A stretch of DNA of 64,000 bases, taken from Aphanomyces cochlioides. Its lineage: Eukaryota > Oomycota > Saprolegniomycetes > Saprolegniales > Verrucalvaceae. The stretch spans positions 1,302,001 through 1,366,000 of the forward strand of contig JAHQRK010000007.1 of assembly GCA_019828595.1 (NCBI GenBank), read 5' to 3'. The notes below the pieces were generated by a model. That model had not been told where the DNA came from. It did not search any database and was given only the letters and a program-made list of their open reading frames with translations. Position 1 is the stretch's first letter. Every line of letters starts with the position of its first letter. The translations under genes and the position numbers were made by a program. Of the stretch, positions 42,525 through 53,037 are shown piece by piece.

Positions 42525-42556
42525 ATCGTAGTGTAACTGACCGTGAAACTGTCGGC

Positions 42557-43279
42557 ATGACCGAGCTGGATATTGCCGCGCTGCTGGCATGCATGATAAC
42601 GTGCGTGGCAGAAAGCGCGACCTCCAGTCTTTCAAATGACGACATTGTCAACGCAATGGACTCCATCTTGAGCGCTGTAGTCTCGGTGGAATTGCATCCA
42701 GACGCGTCACTGGACAATCTTTATGCCATAGCGAGTGTCTTGGGAGCCGCAGGGAGGAAACAAGCGCCAAATCCTGACAGTGCCGACGAGATGAGTCCAT
42801 CAGACAGCGCCGAAACGCAGGAAATGGCCCGCCTACTGCGCTCCAGTGTGCAGCTTCAGCACCAAGTTCCACTCAAGCGGCAAATGACCATCTCGTATCA
42901 AGCAACGACTTCACCATTGGAGCCATGCCTTGAGGTAAAGCTCGCATTTTGATCTTGCCGTTCAAACTTCCATGGAAGGACCCGCAGGAAGCACGATGGA
43001 ATGCCTCTGGCGCAGCTGTCTTTGCTCGTAAGACGTCTGCATTTCCATGGCTCATCGTTTTTCTTGGCAGGAAAAAATGTCCTTGGCCGTGACTTTGCCC
43101 CCTTGCGACGAGCGTACGCCAAGCAGCGGCAACTTTCTGACGCAGCCATTTACAAACTGCTGCGGGTGCAAGTGCGACGGGAGATTGCAAACCGAGAAGT
43201 CCGTCGGATCGCAAAGCTCAATGAAAAGCCACGAGACGAGGAGGAAGACGAGCAATATGGCGATGAGAGCCAAGTTTAA
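42557..43279 (+). CDS. Small helical protein of unknown function
   Basis: Three exons, 42557-42934, 42979-43027, 43071-43279 (introns 44 and 43 nt; the first acceptor could instead be at 42,987); 211 codons plus stop. The splice restores a coherent basic helical tail 'RAYAKQRQLSDAAIYKLLRV', 'REIANREVRRIAKL' ending in acidic 'DEEEDEQYGDE'. The N-terminus 'MTELDIAALLACMITCVAES' is helical and acidic. I do not recognise the family. It starts 33 bp after the ARM-PHD stop on the same strand and ends 59 bp from the convergent CENP-B-like gene. Confidence 0.6.
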
Positions 43280-43338
43280 ACGCCAGTCTTTGAGTGATCC
43301 AACATGACGAGCCCAAAGTGAGATGGAGAGGAAGAGCG

Positions 43339-44865
43339 CTATATTTTGGTCGGCGCGGCCATTTCTATAGTTGAGATCCGATTTGAAATGTTGAGCATGG
43401 CAGTAATGTCGTCTGATGTGAATTCTGTCTGATGGAGTTGTATGAATTGCATCACGCGCTGAGCGGCTTCTACGGCTGGAGACGCTGCTGGCTCTGTCCA
43501 TGCCAAGGGCTGCTCTGTGTCATCGCCATGGAACATGAGATGCAGCGTTTTCCACTCTTCTTGAGCTTGGGACATGAGCGATTCCGCCATCGGCGTCGTT
43601 GTCTCTTCGTCGTCTTCCAAGTACTCTGGTGGGAGCCAGCCTGATTGATGCCAACTTGTCTTGATCAGTGACGCTGGACAAGCCTTCCACAGCTGACAGC
43701 ACCAAAGCATAGCTTGATCGTCAAAGACCATTGCGGCAGTGTTGGAAGTGCCGCCGTTGGGGACTTCCATGAGGGACAGCATCCACTTGAGGAACGTAAT
43801 CTTGTACTGGAGATGAAAAAACTGCGTAATACCGGCACCGAGAGGTGTCAAATGTGGCGGAACTTTAGGAGGCAGGTAGGCAAGGAGAATGTGCGAAAGC
43901 TCGATCGTCTGCAAGCCGCAGATGGTGCTCATATGACCGTCCATTGAGATAAGATGCCAAGGCGACGGGTCTAGGAAACACAAGATGCGCCGTTCCTGCA
44001 TGGCCATAAGCGTGTTGACATGGACGACAAACTTGGCGAAAATTTCCTTGGTCATGCGCACTTGCGGATGCGTGTCGACAAATTCAGAGGTGTAGAGAAT
44101 GTCGGCCAGATTGGAAATGTCACTCGACACTTTGCCAGCATGAATGCAAGCCAGGAGCGGTGTGTCGCCCACAGCATTCGCCATAAGACCAAGTAGAATC
44201 CGCCTTTGCCGTTGAGACGACTGCTCTTCTGGTCGAAAGTAAAGCACATGCTCATCGTAGTGAAAAACATTGGCCGGCTTGAATCCACCATCGACGATGA
44301 GCTGATGAACACCAATATTGCTGTCAACATGGTGAGTGTCTGTTTGCTCCAATTCTTTGTCAGTCGTTGGCGGGGTCAATTGCTTCAGAAACGACAAATC
44401 GCCTGGCTTTGTTCCATGGTCGCTGTCAGTATGACCGTCTTGGTGATGGTGCATGCGGATACTGTGTCGTCGCTTGAAATTCTGGACCCATCCATTCGAG
44501 ATCTTAAACTCGCTTTCTTTGATGTGATATTCCGTGCGGAGACGTTCTGCATGTGCTGTCAAGACATGGTCCGACAGTCGATCGCCTTGCGCTCGCATAT
44601 TTTGCAGGCAGAGGCTTAGAGCATTCTCCAACGCTTCAAATTTTCCCGTTCGCATGCGCTTTCGGTTCAACTGCTGCGTCTCCTCCATGGCGAGCCATTT
44701 CTCCTTTTCGCGGAGGGTCTTCGTAACCAGTAGACGCTGGACATTGCGCTGAGCTGTCTTGTTGAATTCGTCGGCTATCTGCTGATGCGTGGCCTTCTCC
44801 AGGCGCTGCGAGATCTCGCAGATGCGCTTCTTGTCGGCAAGTGACAGTGCTTGGCGCTTTTTCAT
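43339..44865 (-). CDS. Domesticated pogo/Tigger (CENP-B-like) transposase
   Basis: Uninterrupted single exon of 508 codons. N-terminal CENP-B-type helix-turn-helix ('MKKRQALSLADKKRICEISQ', 'ATHQQIADEFN'), then a second Tc5-type HTH ('ALSLCLQNMRAQGDRLSDHV', 'GWVQNFKRRHSI'), and a DDE_1 superfamily region ('VFHYDEHVLYFRP', 'LCFLDPSPWHLISM', 'LTPLGAGITQFFHLQYK'). The first Asp is kept, the second motif is altered (DNAPAH to DPSPWH) and the third D (QPLDQG in active Tiggers) is lost. No terminal repeats flank it and it has 59- and 68-bp gaps to its neighbours, so it looks like a host gene, probably a DNA-binding protein. Confidence 0.85.
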   Translation of the reverse strand: MKKRQALSLADKKRICEISQRLEKATHQQIADEFNKTAQRNVQRLLVTKTLREKEKWLAMEETQQLNRKRMRTGKFEALENALSLCLQNMRAQGDRLSDHVLTAHAERLRTEYHIKESEFKISNGWVQNFKRRHSIRMHHHQDGHTDSDHGTKPGDLSFLKQLTPPTTDKELEQTDTHHVDSNIGVHQLIVDGGFKPANVFHYDEHVLYFRPEEQSSQRQRRILLGLMANAVGDTPLLACIHAGKVSSDISNLADILYTSEFVDTHPQVRMTKEIFAKFVVHVNTLMAMQERRILCFLDPSPWHLISMDGHMSTICGLQTIELSHILLAYLPPKVPPHLTPLGAGITQFFHLQYKITFLKWMLSLMEVPNGGTSNTAAMVFDDQAMLWCCQLWKACPASLIKTSWHQSGWLPPEYLEDDEETTTPMAESLMSQAQEEWKTLHLMFHGDDTEQPLAWTEPAASPAVEAAQRVMQFIQLHQTEFTSDDITAMLNISNRISTIEMAAPTKI

Positions 44866-44908
44866 GGCTGGGGAAATGTTCTTCTAACGAGGGTTCGCTT
44901 CAACGATT

Positions 44909-44916
44909 ATCCGGAT
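44909..44916. promoter_or_regulatory. ATCCGGAT palindrome between CENP-B-like gene and TDP2
   Basis: Exact copy in the 68-bp gap between divergent start codons (44865 minus, 44934 plus), 17 bp before the TDP2 ATG. Confidence 0.5.
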
Positions 44917-44933
44917 GACAACTCCGCAACAAC

Positions 44934-46188
44934 ATGGAAGCATGGTGCGACTGGGAATGTCCTCGATGCTCGTTGATCAATGAGCCCGACCACGCCGTCT
45001 GCGAAGCCTGCTACTTTCACAAACCAGGCAACACATCCACAGGTACGTCCTCGCAATGTACGACCGGCTAATTCGATGCAGAACCGTCGTCCAAGCGTGT
45101 GAAATTCAGCATCGACGACTTGATTGACTTGGTCAGTGAGGAAGACGACGACGCCGACTTGAAAGCAGCGATTGCAGCATCGACGTTGGAGCATATGAAT
45201 GCTTCTGTAGCTTCTGCCACTCATGCTTCACTGTCTGATACAAACGTGGTCAACGACGAAGCCAAAGCAGACAACAACCTCTTGAAAGAATTGCACCGTG
45301 CTCGCATGGAGCGCCAAAATCAACACAACCATGGTACTGTCCACGAGCAGGATGCTCTCGACATGGCATCTACCTCCTCTGAACCGTCGTCGCTTACGGT
45401 GGCTTCGTTGAATGTCTGGTTTGACGAAGTGGCAGTTGAAGCTCGCATTGTTGCCATAGCTGACATCTTCTCCAAGATGTTGCCGGATGTGATCTTCCTC
45501 CAAGAAGTCACACCTGACATGGGCGCGTCGTTCAAGACGAAGCTAGCTCGACTCGGCTACACCGCAGCGAACGACGTGACGCAAGCGTACGGCGAGATGA
45601 TCCTTGTCAAGTCCCTTCCCATCCTCCACTACACTCGCCATCCATTCACGAACTCCGCCATGGGCCGCGGATTACATGTCGTCGAGACGCAATTCCAGCA
45701 CAAAAGACTGCGTCTTGCCACGGCTCATCTCGAAAGTCTGGCGCAGAATCGCGGTCGTCGTGTCGCTCAATTGAAGTGGGCGTTTGACTTCCTCCTGGAT
45801 GACGATGGCCCTTGGATCTTTGGAGGCGACATGAACCTCAGCAGCAAAGACGTCGTCACGGTGCCTTCCAACGTAGATTTCCCTCATGCTGCCATGATGG
45901 CTAACGAATCTGTAGGTTGACGACGCGTGGATCGTCACGGGGCGAGCGCCAGCGCACCAGCATACTTGGGACACGACGATCAACAAGAACTTGCCGAATG
46001 TGTCGTTTGCGGCGAAATGCCGCTTTGACCGCTTGTACAGCCACGCGATACATTGCAATTCCTTCGAGACGTTTGGGAAGACGCGTCTCGTGAGTGATCC
46101 GACGCTCTTTCCGTCAGACCACTGGGGCATCGTCGCTGTGTATGCAATGAGCCATGCCGTCGTCATGACGCAGGAAGATGACAATTGA
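44934..46188 (+). CDS. TDP2: Tyrosyl-DNA phosphodiesterase 2 homologue with RanBP2-type zinc finger
   Basis: Three exons, 44934-45042, 45082-45872, 45916-46188; introns 39 and 43 nt; 390 codons plus stop. Residues 1-32 form a RanBP2/NZF finger ('WECPRCSLINEPDHAVCEAC'). After an acidic linker comes the exonuclease-endonuclease-phosphatase fold: 'LTVASLNVWFDE', 'DVIFLQEVTPDM' (metal-binding Glu), 'ATAHLESLAQNR', 'WIFGGDMNLSSKD', 'VDDAWIVTG' and 'FPSDHWGIVAVY'. TDP2 removes topoisomerase II peptides from DNA 5' ends. Animal TDP2 has an N-terminal UBA domain; here an NZF could serve the same ubiquitin-binding role (inference). The stop lies 9 bp from the convergent CH-TBC gene. Confidence 0.92.
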
Positions 46189-46197
46189 ACATATTCT

Positions 46198-49100
46198 TTA
46201 ATTTGTCTTGTCCTCGAGGAGCAAACTGCGCTCCAAATCCACGGATAAACTACCGAGAAACGAAAACGAATTGGTCCGCGTGATCGCGCGATGGGTTCGT
46301 CGAGTTCCTTCGTCAGAGCCGAGGCTGTCGCGGTCCGATGTGAGACTGCTCACGTCGCTCGCTTTGCGTTGGAGATACGACACGACTTGAGCTCGTTCCC
46401 GCAACCACCGATTGTTGGTATCGAGATTGCTTTGGTTCAATTTTGCAGGACGTCCTGCTCCCCGCGCTGGCATCGAAGTGTGTCGCCGCATGTCAGGAGG
46501 CGACACGTCGTCCAGGCTAAGCATACTTGATGGTGCTTTGCGGCCATCGGGAGTTGGATGGTGGCGCGGCGGCCTGAAGGTTGTTGATGAGCTGCGCGGT
46601 CGATCCAAGTCGTCCTCGTCTTCATCGTGACTGCTCTCTCCTTGGGACATCTCAAGGGAGACGAGCGATGGTGTCGATCGAGAGCCAACAATGCGGTTCG
46701 CGATTGCGATCTGCATGGGTGGTGAAGGCTCAGGGAGATTTGCGGGGGATTCAGCAATGCTGTCGTCCATGTCGGAGGTTTCAGACGGCACGGGATCGCT
46801 TGGTGTGCTCACAGGGGCATTTTCCGAGATCTGCGTGGTCGATGAATTGTTAAAGAAGAAAGTCCCTTGGCCAGTCAATGCTCCGCCGAGGAATTCAAAA
46901 TTGAGGCCACCGCCATTCGGTTTCTTCTTCAGAGTTCGGTGCGTCCACTCTTCAATCTTCTTTAAAAAATTGTTGGGTTTGTGATCTGTGGGTGGATTGT
47001 GGGAGTACGAAGCACGATGACGCAGTCCTTCGGCAGTGCTTTTGCTCCTTGATACACGCAATGACGACGGCTTTTCGCCAGTAAATGTGTGGCGATAGCT
47101 CGTGTCAGAAAACTGCCGCGGTCGAGACACATCATCGATTGCACCATCACTTGGACTTGTGATAAGTTTGAATTTAGCCACTGTCCAGAGCCCTGGCCCA
47201 GCATCGGAATCTCCCCAGTAGTCTTCAAGAAGCTACAGCAGAGGAGAGATTAAGCGCTATCAAGTTGCAGCAAAACGAACCTCGGGCGGAGACGAGCTGT
47301 CTGGAAAGTATTTGGCTTCTGCCGCGTCGCTAACTTTCACATCGATCTTCTCGAGAGACAAATGGCGTGACATTGTCCTAAACAAATCAAATTGTGAGGC
47401 TTGTGACGGCGTCGATCACAACGCACCGGGATTTGATTTTGCGATTCGATGTCGGATGCTTTCGCTTTTTCGTCGTCAGTTCTCTACTTCGTGGCACACT
47501 TTCATTCTCGTCTTTCGAGAGAGCAATGCCACAGGCCAATTCGAGGCGGTAGTACGCACGGAGGTCTTCGATCCTTGTTGTAGTAACGATCACTTGGTCG
47601 TGGGCGATATGAAGGAGCAACTTGGGATCCAAATGCTCATCTCGACCAATCTAGCCATGCGATCGGTGAATCAAGGAGAAGAAACATTTAACAAACTTGA
47701 TTCAGACATGCTAGAACGTCCCCGTAAGAATGGCAAGACATAATGTTTGGATATTCCACTTGGAGCAAAGCTAATGCCATGCGAAACAATTCCTACAACA
47801 ACGTCAATCAAGTGAAAAGAGCTCCAAAAGAAGTTCTTACTTCATTTCCATTCATAAAGAGAAGATCCCACACGCGCATCGTGATTTCCTTTCGACAAGG
47901 ACTGCCAAACAGCGTGCAAAACCACTCGGTGCAAGCTAGCGACATCTCAGACCCAAATCCGCCCAAGCGCTATCAAATGCACAACATTAATGCCGCTGTT
48001 TGCCGCTGGGTTGGAAGATATACCTCGATGTGCCGCAAGATATCTGGTGACTGAAGCGAGACGAGTTCTGCAAAAACGTGCTGATCGACAGCTGCGCCGA
48101 GCATCGTCGTGTAGTAATCTTCAGGTAGCATGGCCACCATGCGATTCAACAGCCAAAAGCATTCTTCTTCGCTCTCGATGCACTGAAGCAGACGCGCCAC
48201 CACGTAGTTGAGACCTTGGCAGTAGCCCAGACTTGGGTTGTGAGCTGCATAAGCCACGAGGACACGCCTCAGTTTAGCCTGCATTTCGGGAGACCAGTCG
48301 GGATCATATTCAGGGACTGTCCGCGGCACATCAGCATCGATTTGGCGGATTGATTCGACGCTACAATGCTCGATAGAACAGAGTTAGAAAGGACGTTGTA
48401 CTTGACGGAACTGCTGGAGACGATTTGGGCAAAATGACCTTTGTTGACACGCATGTCAGTGGAAGCCCCCGAGAGAAGCATCCAAAGTTTGCCATGGAGC
48501 TCAGGTGTCAAGTACTGACATGCAGTTTCCTCATGAACTAACGATCGAACACGTTCCTCTGTCCTCCACAGAGCATGTGCAGATTCCCCAGAGCCTTGAT
48601 AATCGTTGTATGCACCACCTTCGTGAACAGTTGGCATGGATGGGAATATTTGCGCCTGCTGTGCTTCAAAGAGATTGAGCAGAGTTCGCCAAGCTGCCTG
48701 ACTGCTCGCTGCATCTTTGACGAACATGGACATATCACCCCAGTCTATGATCGCTGCATGGGGCGAGTGCAAGCGGTCTACCTTCAGGTCTTCCGATTCC
48801 TACAGCGCATTAGTGATGCAAGAAACGTGTGGCTGCGGGTGCATACCACAGAGGACGGTATATTTGACCCCATCGAAGCTCTTTCGTCAGGAGTCCTCTG
48901 CCTCGCCATGCGTATCGCGACTTCTTGGAGAGCCAATATGCACGCATAAACTACAGCACGTCAATACGAGAATTTTCATGGAGTGTACCTTTCTGTGGAT
49001 TTGATCCCTTGAGTAAATCGTTCGGTCGAAAGAGAGCATCGTCGGTAACACCCAACGTTCGACATGCACTACGGAGAACCTCTTCATAAGAACAAGAGTG

Positions 49101-49340
49101 ACGAACAATGAAAGCATACTCCAGGAACGTGTGAGAGTTCTGTCGGCGGCTACTGAGGACGGCCCCATCGCGCGTTTCAATCGGGACCGTAATGTGCTTC
49201 ATACCAAGCGACCGATAGAGCTGGTTGATGAGGGAGCACAAGATCGATCCATCTTGCAATGCCTGGAGGAAGGATCCCTCGATTTTCTTGGAGAGAACCA
49301 TCTCAATCCATCGCCTCGCGACATCTTCGTTCGAGTTCAT
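46198..49340 (-). CDS. Calponin-homology and TBC (RabGAP) domain protein
   Basis: Nine exons: 49340-48989, 48950-48847, 48799-48402, 48360-48024, 47969-47841, 47792-47697, 47650-47427, 47377-47281, 47232-46198; introns 38-54 nt; 923 codons plus stop. N-terminal CH domain ('RWIEMVLSKKIEGSFLQALQ', 'DGSILCSLINQLY', 'FRPNDLLKGSNPQKVYACIL'). The TBC domain includes 'LHGKLWMLLSGAS', 'IDADVPRTVPEY' (Arg finger R of the IxxDxxR motif), 'NPSLGYCQGLNYV' (Gln finger), 'ECFWLLNRMV', 'TEWFCTLFGSP' and 'MRVWDLLFMNG'. The last 340 residues are a Ser/Pro-rich, presumably disordered tail. Predicted to stimulate GTP hydrolysis by a Rab and perhaps to bind actin. Confidence 0.9.
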
Positions 49341-50131
49341 GGCGATGCCGCGTCGACCTCCTGCTCTTTCGACCTGATCGAGTAATAGAATTTCAAATTC
49401 AGTAATTTCACTTGATTAATGTATACTGGGTCTGACAATGGTTTTATCCAATGCCCAGGGCAAAAGTAAAAACAGGCGCAACAACATCTCGAGCGTTCGA
49501 GTGGACTCCACGCGTTGACTTGCGTGCTTTGTATCTCTGGAGATGAGATGCTAGCAATCGTTGTCATACTTGTAATGCAATGCTCACACTACGCCTCTCA
49601 CGATCTCTCCCGTGAGTTCAATTGTAGCTGCGATGAGTGGTGTATGCACGAAATGCCTGTCTCGTCTTTCAACTCTTTTCGCATAGCGGAGCTTCTACAT
49701 ATCGCGTTTGTCGCATCAAACTATGCATTCCCTCTATATTCATGTCGTTTTCTTGCTTCCAAGCCACGGGAAGGCCGCTTGTCTTGATGCAAAAGGTGAA
49801 GCTTGAGCCAAGCTGGTCCGAGTCTTGCATCGCTTGGGAGATTGCGCCTTTTTGCACCAGATAGTGTTCTTTTACCATTAAAGAAATATTAAAGTGTTCT
49901 TAAAATAATTTAAAATAGAATTGAATTGCTATTAAAAATGTTTTAAATATATTTTAATTTAGAGGTCTTAAAATAGAAGTGAAAATAGCTTAAAAATATA
50001 TATAATGTAATTTTTTTTTAAATTTCTTTTAATTTTTAATGAGTTTGAATAGTGACAGTTACCCTTGCCTGTGATTGGTTATTGCAACGAGTGCATTGGT
50101 TGGCAAAAGGCCCGTGAGGAAGATATTGGCC
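49341..50131. other. Intergenic region with an AT-rich tract (49,862-50,040)
   Basis: Divergent gap between the CH-TBC and UTP7 genes. The right part is almost pure A/T with repeated TTAAAATA/TTTTAAA words and a TATATATAA stretch near 49,996. No gene seen. It may supply promoters for both genes. Confidence 0.55.
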
Positions 50132-52089
50132 ATGAGCGACAACGAGCATGACGATGTGGAGACGCAAGCAGTCGACGAGAGACGTGCGCCAAAGCGTTTA
50201 GGCGAAGAGATCAAGAGCAAGAAGTCCACGAAGAGGCCAAAGACCAAGAATCTCGCCAAGTATTTACGTCCAGCCGCTGAAGCTCCAGTAATTCAGGTGG
50301 GATCAACACTGCGACTCTGCAACTTAGTGCCGCATTCTAGGCCACCAAGGACAAAAAACTCAAAGGCGAGCTCAAGCGAAGTGCAAAAAAGTTCAGAGAT
50401 GCTGCCAAGTCGGCTGCAAAAGCAGAGATCTTGCTGCCTCAAGAAGCAGGGTACGCTACGTGAGTTGCAGTCGAATTTTACACGTCCATGTAGTGGATTG
50501 ACAGCGGAAGGTATGGAAAAGACGTACCGATTCACACAAGAGCAATTGACTGAGCATGTTGATCGCAATACGCAACAAAAGATGTTTGATCTCGACTTGC
50601 CAACGTTCGGCCCTTACGCGATTGACTACACGCGAAATGGTCGTAACATCATCTTGGGTGGCCAAAGGGGCCACTTGGCTGTCTTTGATACCCTTCGCAT
50701 GAATCTCAGCTGCGAGTTTCACGTCAAGGAATCAGTTCGCGATGTCAAATTCCTCCACAACAACTCACTCTTTGCCGTCGCCCAAAAGAAATATACGTAT
50801 GCTGGCCAGGTCTCCAGTCAATGAAACTATTCCTCTGCGTAGATACATTTACGACAACACTGGAGCTGAAGCCCATTGTATTCGAACCATGGTCGATCCT
50901 AAGCGACTCGCTTTCCTTCCATATCACTTCCTTCTCTCCTGCGTCAGTGGCAATGGTCTCCTTAGCTACACAGATGTCACCACAGGCACGCAAATTTCAA
51001 CCCACAAAACCAAGCTTGGTCTCTGCGAAACGATGGCGATGGTCTGTTGTCCTTCGTAGGCTCTCTCTCACGGCATTGATAGAATCCATGGAACGCAGTG
51101 ATCAATCTGGGCCATGCTAACGGCGTCGTCACGCTCTGGACTCCAAACATGCCCGATCCAGTCATCAAAATGCAATGCCATCCAGGGCCGAGTATGAATT
51201 CTTCATTGCGACTCGAAAATCTAAACTCATTACGTAGTCCGAGGCTTGGCTATTACCATGGACGGCAAGTACATGGCCACAACGGGGGCCGACCGCAAAC
51301 TCAAGGTTTTTGCCAGGAAGACGGACATGTTTTACATCCCGTGGGTAGATTTTCGACTTGCGAAACTACAAAGAACTACACGAGTACTATTTGGGCGGTG
51401 GCGCGACGACAGTCGACATCAGTCACCGTGGCATGATCGCTCTTGGCTATGGCTCGACGGTTGAAATCTGGAAAGATGCACTCGCAACCAAGACGTCCAG
51501 TCCTTATATGACGCACCGCATGCCTGGCAAAGTGCCCAACTCTGTGCGTTTCCGTCCGTATGAAGATGTCTTGTCCATTGGTCATTCGGTTGGGTTCTCC
51601 AACATCGTTGTGCCAGGTGCTGGTGAAGCCAACTTCGATTCATTCGAAGCGAATCCATTTGAAAACTTGAAACAGGTATCGATCGTCGTCACAAGCTCCA
51701 TGACGACGCTCAACCACTTTGTGTAGCGCCGCGAAACGGAAGTCAAGTCTCTGCTTGAAAAATTGCGTCCTGAAATGATCACACTGAACCCGATGGTGAT
51801 CGGTCGCGTGGATGTCAACCCGAACGACGAGTACGAAGAGAAGGTTGCCAAGCAGTACAAGGCCAACAACGAAGGCTGCGAGAAACCCAAGAAGAAAATG
51901 CGAGGCAAGAACCGACCGTCGCGCCGATTGCGGAAAAAACAACAGAACGTCGTCGACATTGAGAAGCAAAAGTACAGAGACATGCTAGAGAGAAAGAACA
52001 AGGCAGAGGCGCGCGCCAAGCAGGCGGAAGAGTGGAAAGACAAGATGAAGTCCGTCCCGACGTCGCTCAACCGTTTCTACAAAAAGTAA
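50132..52089 (+). CDS. UTP7: U3 snoRNA-associated protein UTP7 / WDR46 (BING4)
   Basis: Eight exons: 50132-50296, 50341-50450, 50494-50796, 50843-51041, 51083-51191, 51238-51305, 51349-51675, 51727-52089; introns 41-51 nt; 547 codons plus stop. Family landmarks: '[10 protein letters not shown]', '[20 protein letters not shown]', '[20 protein letters not shown]', '[20 protein letters not shown]', '[18 protein letters not shown]', '[20 protein letters not shown]' and '[17 protein letters not shown]'. WD40 propeller with a Lys-rich C-terminal tail. A nucleolar component of the small-subunit processome, needed for 18S rRNA maturation. Confidence 0.95.
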
Positions 52090-52122
52090 CTGTTCACCAC
52101 CTTTTGTAACTGATAGTAAACT

Positions 52123-52130
52123 ATCCGGAT
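52123..52130. promoter_or_regulatory. ATCCGGAT palindrome upstream of the nitrilase gene
   Basis: Exact copy (CTATCCGGATAAATACCGGATGA, second half-copy at 52135-52141), 48 bp before the ATG at 52178 and 34 bp after the UTP7 stop. Confidence 0.5.
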
Positions 52131-52177
52131 AAATACCGGATGATGGAGCAAAGTCTTCTTGACGACAGCGGAGAACG

Positions 52178-53002
52178 ATGAGCAAGTTCACGGTCGCGGC
52201 GGTCCAAATGATCTCTCGATCGACGCTCGCGCCAAATTTAGACACAGTTCGGCGCCTCGTGGGGGAAGCTGCAGCGTCAGGAGCATCGGTGGTGCTTTTG
52301 CCGGAATACTGGGGCATTCTCGGACGAGATGAGAAAGACAAGGTCGCATTGAAGGAACCGTACCAAGATGTATCGAAACCCATGCAGCAGTGCATGCAAT
52401 CGCTTGCGAAAGAGCACTCGATTTGGCTTATTGGCGGCACCGTTCCCTTGGACAATCTGGCCGACACGACCAAGGTGTTTAATTCGACGCTGGTCTACAA
52501 CCCACGAGGAGATGTTGTCCACCGATACGACAAGATTCACCTCTTTGGATACACGCCTGGAAATGGACAGATCGCGTTTGACGAAGCTCGAACGATCACG
52601 CGCGGCGATACGACACAAACCCCCGTCGCGGATCTCCCTCTTGGTCGCGTTGGCCTCTCTGTATGCTACGATCTACGTTTCCCTGAATTTTACCGTGCCA
52701 TGGGCCCATGCTCCCTCATCGTCGTTCCTGCTGCCTTCACGCACACGACCGGCAAAGCGCACTGGGAAATTCTCTTGCGTGCTCGAGCGATCGAGAACCA
52801 ATGCTACATTCTAGCTTCAGCTCAAGGTGGTGTGCATGAAAACGGCCGCCAAACGTGGGGCCAGAGCATGTTGATCGATCCGTGGGGCACCGTCGTAGCG
52901 CAGCTGCCTCAAGGCGAAGGCATTGTCGTCGGCGACGTTGACCTGGATCAAATCGCCAAAGTGCGACAGCAGCTCCCCGCTCTGAACCACAGATGCCTGT
53001 AA
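52178..53002 (+). CDS. NIT1: Nitrilase-superfamily amidase (NIT1/deaminated-glutathione amidase-like)
   Basis: Single exon of 274 codons. The Glu-Lys-Cys triad is clear: 'VVLLPEYWGILG' (Glu), 'HRYDKIHLFGYTPG' (Lys), 'VGLSVCYDLRFPEFYR' (Cys). The 'NSTLVYNPRGDVVHRYDKIH' and 'GRQTWGQSMLIDPWG' stretches match the NIT1/NIT2 branch. NIT1 repairs deaminated glutathione in cytosol and mitochondria; NIT2 acts on omega-amides. I lean to NIT1-like but the branch is not proven. Stop is 35 bp from the convergent Sec7 gene. Confidence 0.92.
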   Translation: MSKFTVAAVQMISRSTLAPNLDTVRRLVGEAAASGASVVLLPEYWGILGRDEKDKVALKEPYQDVSKPMQQCMQSLAKEHSIWLIGGTVPLDNLADTTKVFNSTLVYNPRGDVVHRYDKIHLFGYTPGNGQIAFDEARTITRGDTTQTPVADLPLGRVGLSVCYDLRFPEFYRAMGPCSLIVVPAAFTHTTGKAHWEILLRARAIENQCYILASAQGGVHENGRQTWGQSMLIDPWGTVVAQLPQGEGIVVGDVDLDQIAKVRQQLPALNHRCL

Positions 53003-53037
53003 GTAAGGAGGATGCATTAAGGTGTCGATACATGCAA

